A stretch of DNA of 64,000 nucleotides, from the NCBI GenBank assembly GCA_963715445.1, contig OY970240.1:868001-932000 (forward strand), given 5' to 3'. This document shows positions 57,590-64,000 of this stretch, in pieces. The DNA is from JAAYBF01 sp963715445. GTDB lineage: Bacteria; Actinomycetota; Thermoleophilia; Solirubrobacterales; Thermoleophilaceae. The translations under genes and the position numbers were made by a program. Under the pieces are notes generated by a model that did no database searches, was not told the origin of the DNA, and saw only the letters and a list, made by a program, of their open reading frames with translations. Each line of letters opens with the position of its first letter. Position 1 is the stretch's first letter.

Positions 57590-59347
57590 ATGAACTGCCA
57601 CGCATTCACAAGGACCGGCAGGGCATTGCTCACCGCCCTCCCGGTCACGCTCGTGCTGCTCGCGCTGTCACCGGCGGCGAACGCCGTCGCGCCTCTCCCG
57701 TGGTCCTGGACCGGTCAGATGGACCTCGGGCGGTCGCTGCACACCGCCACGCCGCTGCTCGACGGCGGCGTGCTCGCGACGGGCGGAGTAGCGCCCAGCG
57801 GGACCGCGACCGCGGAGCGCTACGACCCGACCACCGGGGAGTGGTCGCCGACGGGTGCGATGGACATCCCACGCTACTTCCACCAGGCAACCCGGCTGAA
57901 TGACGGCACCGTCCTCGTCACAGGCGGCGTGTCCGGGTCGTTCACGACCGCGAGCGTTGAGCGCTATGACCCGCTGACGGGCACATGGTCGCCAGCCGCC
58001 GCGATGGGCAGTTCACGCATTACCCACGGCGCGACGCTGCTGGCCGACGGCCGTGTCCTGGTGGTGGGCGGCAGCGACTCCTTCTCGTCCACCATCGGAG
58101 CCGAGATCTACGACCCAACCACCAACACCTGGTCCCCGGCCGCCGCCCCCGCCGAGCAGCGCGGAGAAGCGGTCACAACTCTGCTCCCCGACGGATCGGT
58201 GCTCCTGGTGGGGGGCTACACCCCCGCAAGCGGCAACGGCCTCCTCTCTGCCGAGCGATACCTCCCGGAGACCGACACATGGGTCCCTGCGGACAGCTTG
58301 GCATCGCCGCGCTCCACCGCCGCCTCGACGAGGCTCTCCGACGGGGACTTGCTGGTCGTCGGGGGTTACACCGGTAACGCCGCCACGGCGACAGCCGAGC
58401 GCTATGACGTCGAGTCGGGAACATGGTCGAGCGCCGGGGCCATGGCCTTTACTCGCGGCACAGCGAGGGCCACGACTCTGCCGAACGGCATGGTGCTCGT
58501 CACCGGCGGGGCCTTCGACACCACGACGGCCGAGCTCTACGACTCGCGCACGGGTGCCTGGTCGCAGGCCGGCAGCATGCAGGTCGTCCGGGAGCGGCAT
58601 ACCGCCACGCTGCTCGAGAACGGCAAGGTCCTCCTCGCGGGAGGCACGTCCGGCGGAGGCGATCCGATTGCGCGCTCCGAGCTCTTCTCCCCGATCACCT
58701 CGGTCGACGCGCCCCCGATCGAGTTCGGCGATGAGTACGTCGGCTTCACCGCCACCGCGACCGTCCCCGTGCAGAACACAGGCCACACTGCCCTCTTCGT
58801 GGCAAGCGCCACGCTCGAGGGAGCGGCAGCCGCAGACTTCGCGATCTCGTTCGACCGCTGCTCCAGCCAGGGGGCGATCCCGCCCGGGCAGACCTGCCTG
58901 ATCGGATTGCGCTTCAAGCCACAAGCCATCGGCGAGCGGAAGGCGACGCTGATGCTGCAGGACAACTCCGTCAGCGCAAGCGACATCATCGAGCTCTCCG
59001 GAGTCGGAGTGGCACCGCCCACCGCCGTGGCCGCCGACAAGCCTGGGGACCAGCCGACCGACAAGCCCGACAGCGCGGATGAGGCCGACAAGCCCAAGGC
59101 CAAGCCTCCGGTGCTTCGCTGCGAGCGGCCGTCGGCGAAGCGGCTGATCTGCAGCGGGCTGCCCTCGAAGCTCGGCGATCGCGGGAAGGTGAAGCTCTTC
59201 CGCGCAGGGAAGCTGTACGCGACCGGCCGCATCCGCGGCGGGCAGCTCCGGCTGAAGGTCGTCGCTCGCGTGACGGCCCGGCGCTACCAGCTCCGGGTAG
59301 GCGCCCCGGGCGGCACGCTGCTGGTCCGGGTCTCGTCGATTCGCTGA
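57590..59347 (+). CDS. Secreted kelch-repeat protein with abnormal-spindle-type domain
   Basis: A 585-residue exported protein. Signal: ALPVTLVLLALSPAANA. About six kelch repeats follow (each like HTATPLLDGGVLATGG, then AERYDPTTGEWSPTGAM), making a propeller to residue 360. A beta-sandwich resembling the ASPM/SPD-2/Hydin domain follows (IEFGDEYVGFTATATVPVQN, GLRFKPQAIGERKATLML), then a Lys/Pro-Asp linker and a C-terminal Ig-like domain with a cysteine pair. Probable extracellular carbohydrate- or protein-binding role; no catalytic residues seen. Confidence 0.82.
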   Translation: MNCHAFTRTGRALLTALPVTLVLLALSPAANAVAPLPWSWTGQMDLGRSLHTATPLLDGGVLATGGVAPSGTATAERYDPTTGEWSPTGAMDIPRYFHQATRLNDGTVLVTGGVSGSFTTASVERYDPLTGTWSPAAAMGSSRITHGATLLADGRVLVVGGSDSFSSTIGAEIYDPTTNTWSPAAAPAEQRGEAVTTLLPDGSVLLVGGYTPASGNGLLSAERYLPETDTWVPADSLASPRSTAASTRLSDGDLLVVGGYTGNAATATAERYDVESGTWSSAGAMAFTRGTARATTLPNGMVLVTGGAFDTTTAELYDSRTGAWSQAGSMQVVRERHTATLLENGKVLLAGGTSGGGDPIARSELFSPITSVDAPPIEFGDEYVGFTATATVPVQNTGHTALFVASATLEGAAAADFAISFDRCSSQGAIPPGQTCLIGLRFKPQAIGERKATLMLQDNSVSASDIIELSGVGVAPPTAVAADKPGDQPTDKPDSADEADKPKAKPPVLRCERPSAKRLICSGLPSKLGDRGKVKLFRAGKLYATGRIRGGQLRLKVVARVTARRYQLRVGAPGGTLLVRVSSIR

Positions 59348-59368
59348 CGGCGCCGAGCTGCGGCGGGA

Positions 59369-59457
59369 CGGAGAGGGAGGGATTCGAACCCTCGAAGGAC
59401 GTTGCCGCCCTTAACGGTTTTCGAGACCGCCCCGTTCAACCACTCCGGCACCTCTCC
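59369..59457 (-). tRNA. tRNA-Ser (CGA)
   Basis: An 89-base class II tRNA: acceptor GGAGAGG with CCTCTCC, anticodon loop CTCGAAA (anticodon CGA, reading TCG), long variable arm, T-arm GAGGG-TTCGAAT-CCCTC, discriminator G. CCA is not encoded. It lies between the kelch gene and the acyl-CoA dehydrogenase. Confidence 0.96.
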
Positions 59458-59502
59458 ATGGGCCCCTGCGGGACCGGGCAAGGCTAGCGGAGGCCGGCCG
59501 AA

Positions 59503-60654
59503 TCAGCGCATCGAGCGGGAGATGACCATACGCTGGATCTCGTTCGTGCCCTCGTAGATCTGGGTGATCTTGGCGTCGCGCATCATGCGCTCGACCGGGT
59601 ACTCGCTCACGTAGCCGTAGCCGCCGAGCACCTGGATCGCCTCGATGGTCACCTCCATCGCCGTGTCGGAGGCGAACAGCTTGGCCATCGAGGAGTACTG
59701 GGCGAGGCCGGGCTCGTTGCGATCGGCCATCGCGCACGCCTTGTAGAGCAGCTCGCGGGCGGCAGCCGTCTTCGTCTGCATGTCGGCGAGCTTGAAGGCG
59801 ATCGCCTGGTGCTCGTTGATCGGCTTGCCGAAGGAGATGCGCTCCTTGGCGTAGTTGGATGCGTAGTCGATCGCGCCCTGGGCGATGCCCACGGCCTGGG
59901 CGCCGGCGCCGAGGCGGGTGCGCTCGAGCGTGGAGAGCGCCACGGCCATGCCGCGCCCCACCTCGCCGATCAGGTTCTCGGCGGGAACCCGGACGTCCTC
60001 GAAGACCGGCTGGCCGGTCGGCGAGCCCTTGATGCCGAGCTTGTGCTCGAGCTTCGGCACCGAGAAGCCCTCGCGGTCCTTCTCGACGATGAAGGCGGAG
60101 ATCCGCTTGCTCTCGCGATCGGTGACGGCGAACACGAGGTAGAAGTCGGCCACGCCGGCATTGCTGATCCAGTTCTTGGTGCCGTTGATGACCCACTCGT
60201 CGCCGTCGCGGACGGCGGTCGTGCGCATCGCGCCGGGGTCCGAGCCGGCCTCAGGCTCGGAGAGGCAGAAGGCCGGCGACCACTCGCCGGAGGCGCACTT
60301 GGGCAGCCACGCCTGCTTCTGCTCCTCGGTGCCGTGGAGCTGGATCGGCAGCGTGCCGAGCTCCTGGATCATCAGGATCAGCGCGGAGGAGGCGCACGCC
60401 TTGGCGACCTCCTCGACGGCGATGTTGAGCATCAGCGTGCCGGTGCCGGTGCCGCCGAGCTCCTCGGGGAACGGCAGGCCGAGCAGGTCGTGCTCGGCGA
60501 ACGCCTTGCGGATGTCCCACGGGTACTCGCCGGTCGCGTCGATCTCCGCGGCCCGGGGCGCCACTACGCCCTGAACGAGGGCGCGGATCGTGTCGCGGAA
60601 GTCCTGGAACTCCTGCGGGATTGTGTACGCGTCGAACGGGGCCGTGGTCGTCAT
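59503..60654 (-). CDS. Acyl-CoA dehydrogenase
   Basis: A 383-residue FAD enzyme of beta-oxidation or branched-chain/amino-acid breakdown. Motifs: EELGGTGTGTLMLNIAVEEV, FCLSEPEAGSDPGAMRTTAV (FAD), WVINGTKNWISNAGVADFYL, the C-terminal GGYGYVSEYPVERMMRDAKI and the base region ITQIYEGTNEIQRMVISR, where the glutamate of YEGT is the catalytic base of short-chain/branched members. ATG 60654 follows GAAGCGAGCAG. It is 23 bases downstream of the SDR gene's stop region on the same strand. Confidence 0.94.
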   Translation of the reverse strand: MTTTAPFDAYTIPQEFQDFRDTIRALVQGVVAPRAAEIDATGEYPWDIRKAFAEHDLLGLPFPEELGGTGTGTLMLNIAVEEVAKACASSALILMIQELGTLPIQLHGTEEQKQAWLPKCASGEWSPAFCLSEPEAGSDPGAMRTTAVRDGDEWVINGTKNWISNAGVADFYLVFAVTDRESKRISAFIVEKDREGFSVPKLEHKLGIKGSPTGQPVFEDVRVPAENLIGEVGRGMAVALSTLERTRLGAGAQAVGIAQGAIDYASNYAKERISFGKPINEHQAIAFKLADMQTKTAAARELLYKACAMADRNEPGLAQYSSMAKLFASDTAMEVTIEAIQVLGGYGYVSEYPVERMMRDAKITQIYEGTNEIQRMVISRSMR

Positions 60655-60736
60655 CTGCTCGCTTCCTCGAAGGCTGGTGCTTGGGGCTCGCCGGAGGCGG
60701 GAGCCCGTGGAGCCGGAAAGCGTACCCGCGTGCGGG

Positions 60737-61630
60737 CTAGTCCCGCTTCGCTGCGGCAGCCACTCCGAGGATCGGGTCCTCGGCGCGCTCGCCATGGGCC
60801 TCCATCGCGGCGAGGCGGATCGCCTCCTGCACGTTCTTGCGCCTCCTCGTGCCCAGCTCGGTGATCGGCTGGATCAGCCCCCGCAGCAGGTAGAGCACGC
60901 GGACGAAGCGCGGGGCCCAGACCCGGGCCGCGCGGCGCTCGATGCCGTCCTCGATGGCGTCGATGGCGATCGAGAGCGGGCGCGGACGGCCGATGATCCT
61001 AGGCAGGGCGCCCAGCGCCTGCTCGGTCGATCGCTGGGCGTAGGCGCCGCGCACCAGATCGGTGTCGAGGAATGCGAAGTAGGCGCAGCCCACGCCAACG
61101 CCGCTCTGAGCGAGCTCGGCGCGGAGGCAGTTGCTCAGCGCGTCGACGCCGGCCTTCGCGGTGGCGTACGGGCCCAGCAGGGGCACGTTGGCGATCGCCG
61201 CGAGCGAGGAGATGTTGAGCAGGTAGCCCTTGCTCTTGACGAGCTCGGGCAGCACTGCCCGATCGGTCCGCCAGACGCCCATCAGGTTCACCTCGAGCAC
61301 CCGCTCCACGCTCTCCACGGGAGCGGTGGCGAGCGCTCCGTGGAGGTGGATGCCGGCGTTGGCGATCGCCACGTCGATGCCGCCGAAGCGCTCGATCACT
61401 CCGCTCACCGCCCGCTCGAGCGCTGCGAGATCGGTCACGTCCGCCTCGAACCAGGCGGCGCGATCGCCGAGCTCGGCGGCGAGCTGCTGCAGCAGCTCGG
61501 GCTCGAGGCCGACCAGGGCCACGTTCGCCCCCTTGGCGTGCAGCCTGCGCGCCGCTTCGGCCCCGATCCCGCGTGCGGCGCCGGTGATCAGGACGGTGCG
61601 ACCGGCCACCTCATAGCGCCTCCCCGCCAT
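60737..61630 (-). CDS. Short-chain dehydrogenase/reductase
   Basis: A 297-residue classical SDR with a C-terminal extension. The NAD(P) motif is TVLITGAARGIGAEAARRL, the NNAG-type segment is VAIANAGIHLHG, and the catalytic set is NISSLAAIANVPLLGPYATA followed by KAGVD (Ser, Tyr, Lys). The extra C-terminal 60 residues (RRAARVWAPRFVRVLYLLRG) look membrane-associated or lid-like, seen in SDRs acting on lipids or sterols. Starts at ATG 61630, in the opposite direction to the GroES-like gene. Confidence 0.88.
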   Translation of the reverse strand: MAGRRYEVAGRTVLITGAARGIGAEAARRLHAKGANVALVGLEPELLQQLAAELGDRAAWFEADVTDLAALERAVSGVIERFGGIDVAIANAGIHLHGALATAPVESVERVLEVNLMGVWRTDRAVLPELVKSKGYLLNISSLAAIANVPLLGPYATAKAGVDALSNCLRAELAQSGVGVGCAYFAFLDTDLVRGAYAQRSTEQALGALPRIIGRPRPLSIAIDAIEDGIERRAARVWAPRFVRVLYLLRGLIQPITELGTRRRKNVQEAIRLAAMEAHGERAEDPILGVAAAAKRD

Positions 61631-61672
61631 CCTCGCCACCCTACCCCGCCGCCATGTCCCGCGGAGGGTCTT

Positions 61673-62005
61673 ATGCTCGGGGGGATGCGCCAAGAGCTTC
61701 GTCCCCTCTTCGACCGGGTGGTCATCAAAGAGCTCGACCCTGACCGGGTCCGCCGCTCGGGACTCGTGGTCCCACCCGGGACGAACGAGCCGCCGCCGCA
61801 GCACGGGATCGTGCTCGCCGTGGGCCAGGGCCTCGACTGGTGGGAGTCCGTCGGGGTGAAGATGCCGGTCAAGCCGGGAGACCACGTGGTCTTCCCCGCG
61901 TCGGCCGGCGCCTGGGTGGAGGTCGAGGAGGAGCGCCTGCTGGTCTGCCGGGTGGGCGAGCTGCTCGGCGTGCTCGCCGAGGTCCAAGACCCAGCGGCCG
62001 TCTGA
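61673..62005 (+). CDS. GroES-like co-chaperonin
   Basis: A protein of about 106-110 residues with the GroES fold: LRPLFDRVVIKELDPDRVRR, mobile-loop region SGLVVPPGTNEPPPQHGIVL, and KPGDHVVFPASAGAWVEVEE, then LLVCRVGELLGVL. No groEL is adjacent, and the sequence is divergent at the mobile loop and C-terminus. It may be an extra or specialised co-chaperonin. ATG 61673 has GGAGGG four bases upstream; ATG 61685 is the canonical-looking alternative (MRQELRPLFDR). The phosphatase gene follows after 10 bases. Confidence 0.78.
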   Translation: MLGGMRQELRPLFDRVVIKELDPDRVRRSGLVVPPGTNEPPPQHGIVLAVGQGLDWWESVGVKMPVKPGDHVVFPASAGAWVEVEEERLLVCRVGELLGVLAEVQDPAAV

Positions 62006-62015
62006 GGGTCCGCGC

Positions 62016-62486
62016 TTGCGCCTGCTGTTCGTCTGCCTGGGCAACATCTGCCGCTCGCCGACGGCCGAGGGCGTCATGCGCCACCTCATCCGCGAGGAGG
62101 GCCTCGAGGACTCGATCGAGCTCGACAGCGCCGGCACCGGCAGCTGGCACATCGGCCGCTCGCCCGATGAGCGCTCGGCCGCGGCGGCGCTCGTGCGGGG
62201 CATCGAGCTCGGCGGCCATGCGCGCCAGGTGGACGCCGCCGACCTCGAGGCGTTCGACCTGATCCTCGCGATGGACCGCGCCAACTACGAGGAGCTCCAC
62301 GCGATGGCCGCCGATCCCGCCGCGCGCGAGCGGGTGAAGCTCCTGCGCGAGTACGACCCCGAGGCCGTCGCCGCGGGCGAGCTCGAGGTGCCGGACCCCT
62401 ACTACGGCGGCGCCGACGGGTTCGAAGAGGTGCTCGACGTGGTCACCCGCGCGTGCGAGGGCCTGCTGAACGAGATCCGCTCCTAG
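62016..62486 (+). CDS. Low-molecular-weight protein-tyrosine phosphatase
   Basis: A 156-residue LMW-PTP. The active-site loop is VCLGNICRSP (C7 to R13) and the general acid is in VPDPYYGG. The family removes phosphate from tyrosines and in bacteria often controls capsule kinases or arsenate. TTG at 62016 is the start, with GAGGG seven bases upstream. It lies 10 bases after the GroES-like gene, so these may form an operon, and its end overlaps the convergent histidine kinase gene by four bases. Confidence 0.9.
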   Translation: MRLLFVCLGNICRSPTAEGVMRHLIREEGLEDSIELDSAGTGSWHIGRSPDERSAAAALVRGIELGGHARQVDAADLEAFDLILAMDRANYEELHAMAADPAARERVKLLREYDPEAVAAGELEVPDPYYGGADGFEEVLDVVTRACEGLLNEIRS

Positions 62487-63868
62487 GCCGGGGGCTGCGG
62501 CAGGCGCACCGTGAAGGTGGCGCCCGAGCCCGCGGGGCTCTCGACGGCGACGCTGCCGCCCATCGCCTCGGTCAGGTCGCGCACGATCGCGAGGCCCAGC
62601 CCCGCGCCGTCGGGGGAGCCGCCGCCGTGGCGGCGGCGCAGATGGAAGCGATCGAAGGCGTGGGAGAGGTCCTCCGCCGGTATGCCCGGGCCGGTGTCCG
62701 TGACGGTGACGATGCCTGGGGCGGCGCGCACCACGACGCGCCCTTGCGCGGGAGTCATGCGGATCGCGTTCTCGAGCAGGTTCGAGAGCACCTGCACGAC
62801 GCGATCCGCGTCGCCCCGGGCGCGAGCCGGCCCTTCGGCCTCGAGGCTCACCTCTACGCCGCTCGCCAGCGCCTGGGGGCGCAGGCGCCGCTCGGCCTCG
62901 CGCGCGCCCTCCGCGAGGTCGACGTCCTCGGAGCGGATCTCCAGGACGCCCTGCTCGAGCTTCGCCAGCGCGAGCAGGTCGCCGACGAGCCGGGCCAGCC
63001 GATCGGCCTCGCGCCCGATCACCTCAGCCACCGTGCCCGGCTCGATCGTCCCGTCTTGGAGGCCCTCGGCATAGCCGCGGATCGCCGTCAGGGGAGTGCG
63101 CAGCTCGTGCGAGACGGACAGCAGCACCGCGCGCTCGGCCTCGCGCGATCGGGCGAGCTGCCCCGACATCTCGTTGAACGACTCGGACAGCGCCGCCAGC
63201 TCGACGGTCCTCTCCGACGGCAGGAGGCCCGGGTCGCGACCGGACGCGAGCGAGCGGGCGGCCTCCCCCACACGCGCTATCGGCGCGGCCAGGCGCCGCG
63301 CGAGCAGCGCCGCCGCCAGCGCCGCGAGCAGCGTGGCCACCGCGCCAGCGAGCAGCAGGCCGCCGAGGTAGCTGGAGAAGTCGTCCGTGGTGAGCGAGTC
63401 GGGGCGGGAGACGAGCACGACCGTGTCCTCGACCCGCCGTGCGGAGAAGACCTCGCGCTCGCCGCGGATCTCCCCCCGCCCGTCGACCTCGCCGCTGGAG
63501 CGCAGCTCCTCGTACGCGGTGGACGGAAGCTCGCTCTTGGCCTGATCGAGGGTCATCACGCGCGGTCGCGGCCCGGCGAGGCCGCCCGGCGGTCCGCCCC
63601 CCGGCGCCGGGCCGCCCGGTGGCGGCGGTGCCTGCGCAAGCCCCCGGAACAGCGGCGGGAACGCGGCGCCGGCCCCCTCGCCCGGCTCGGCGGCAGGTGC
63701 GGAGCGAAGCTGGAGCGCGAGCACGTCGGCCTGGCTCGCCACCTCGTCGGTGATCTGATCGCGCACGGCTCCTCGAGTGAGCACGACGCCGATCGCCAGC
63801 GACACGGCCACCGCCACCAGCGCGGCTCCGAGGATCCCGGCGAACAGCCGCAGCCGCAGGGTCCGCAT
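62483..63868 (-). CDS. Two-component sensor histidine kinase
   Basis: A 461-residue membrane kinase. Two helices (about 11-33 and 172-195) enclose an external sensor domain with a Pro/Gly-rich insertion. A HAMP region (RRLAAPIARVGEAARSLASG) is followed by the dimerisation H-box SVSHELRTPLTAIRGYAEGL, the N-box VLSNLLENAIRMTP, G1 DTGPGIP, and G2 GAGLGLAIV. It is translationally coupled to the response regulator gene upstream (TGATG) and convergent with the phosphatase gene. Signal unknown. Confidence 0.92.
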   Translation of the reverse strand: MRTLRLRLFAGILGAALVAVAVSLAIGVVLTRGAVRDQITDEVASQADVLALQLRSAPAAEPGEGAGAAFPPLFRGLAQAPPPPGGPAPGGGPPGGLAGPRPRVMTLDQAKSELPSTAYEELRSSGEVDGRGEIRGEREVFSARRVEDTVVLVSRPDSLTTDDFSSYLGGLLLAGAVATLLAALAAALLARRLAAPIARVGEAARSLASGRDPGLLPSERTVELAALSESFNEMSGQLARSREAERAVLLSVSHELRTPLTAIRGYAEGLQDGTIEPGTVAEVIGREADRLARLVGDLLALAKLEQGVLEIRSEDVDLAEGAREAERRLRPQALASGVEVSLEAEGPARARGDADRVVQVLSNLLENAIRMTPAQGRVVVRAAPGIVTVTDTGPGIPAEDLSHAFDRFHLRRRHGGGSPDGAGLGLAIVRDLTEAMGGSVAVESPAGSGATFTVRLPQPPA

Positions 63869-64000
63869 CAGGCCACCAGCTTGTAGCCGGCTCCGCGAAC
63901 CGTCTCGATCAGCTCGGGAAGGCCGAGCTTGCGCCGCAGCTGCGCCACGTGGACGTCCACGGTGCGCGTACCGGCGGCGAACTCCATCCCCCACGCCAGC
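63868..64000 (-). CDS. OmpR-family response regulator, C-terminal winged helix only
   Basis: The window ends inside this gene. The 43 visible residues are the end of an OmpR/PhoB DNA-binding domain: WGMEFAAGTRTVDVHVAQLR then RKLGLPELIETVRGAGYKLV, which contains the recognition helix and the terminal hairpin. Its TGA overlaps the histidine kinase ATG. The receiver domain lies beyond the right edge. Confidence 0.9.
   Translation of the reverse strand, partial: LAWGMEFAAGTRTVDVHVAQLRRKLGLPELIETVRGAGYKLVA

Noticed and set aside
1..64000. CRISPR arrays, insertion sequences, prophage or integrase genes
   Set aside because: No regularly spaced repeats, transposase motifs or phage genes were found on either strand.

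Overview
This is chromosomal DNA of a high-GC actinobacterium, most likely class Thermoleophilia (Solirubrobacter/Conexibacter-like order). The basis is the overall composition, frequent GTG starts, a recurrent secreted-protein N-terminus (HHIALLALFVALGGTSYA at 36.2 kb) that I associate with that class, and heterodisulfide-reductase-like succinate dehydrogenase genes. The lineage call comes from gene content and recall, not a database search. I see no phage, insertion sequence or CRISPR array. Gene density is high and most long extra reading frames are antisense shadows of GC-rich genes.

Layout. 0-8 kb: metG (cut by the left edge), an M23 peptidase, rsmI, a ROK sugar kinase, an LCP cell-wall ligase, an FmdB zinc ribbon, glyS, and a bile-acid-symporter gene broken by a 35-bp tandem duplication. 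8-16 kb: a PhaC-like hydrolase, an MMPL exporter with its TetR regulator and a palindromic operator, a metallo-beta-lactamase protein, small proteins, and an AT-hook/winged-helix protein ending in a strong shared terminator. 16-25 kb: central metabolism, with icd-mdh and an sdhA-sdhB-HdrB-like operon, flanking a site-2 protease and a beta-propeller secreted protein. 25-36 kb: lysC-asd, a GH3 lipoprotein, recR, an NHL-repeat secreted protein, ybaB and dnaX.

36-44 kb is the most distinctive part. A heme/iron acquisition island carries four copies of a DtxR/IdeR-like box (TTAGG-N4-CCTAA). Genes are a HugZ-like heme-degrading protein, a collagen-like secreted protein, an ABC transporter (hmuTUV), two HtaA-domain surface proteins, a ribosomal protein S4 lacking all zinc cysteines, and a PKD surface protein. 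The last four form one tightly packed operon. A paralogue of the PKD protein heads a second operon at 45.4-48.2 kb, followed by a MotA/TolQ/ExbB channel and a DUF2149 ExbD-like partner. Together these suggest an energised surface uptake machine in an envelope without a known TonB-type outer-membrane receptor; this is inference.

44-64 kb: SRP RNA, tRNA-Val, a SRPBCC protein, a DUF892 protein with a histone-H1-like tail, pyk and a phosphofructokinase with pyrophosphate-type residues, a class I amidotransferase hydrolase, two tRNA-Ser genes, several secreted or unknown proteins, a kelch protein, an acyl-CoA dehydrogenase, an SDR, a stand-alone GroES-like protein, a low-molecular-weight tyrosine phosphatase, and a two-component system cut by the right edge.
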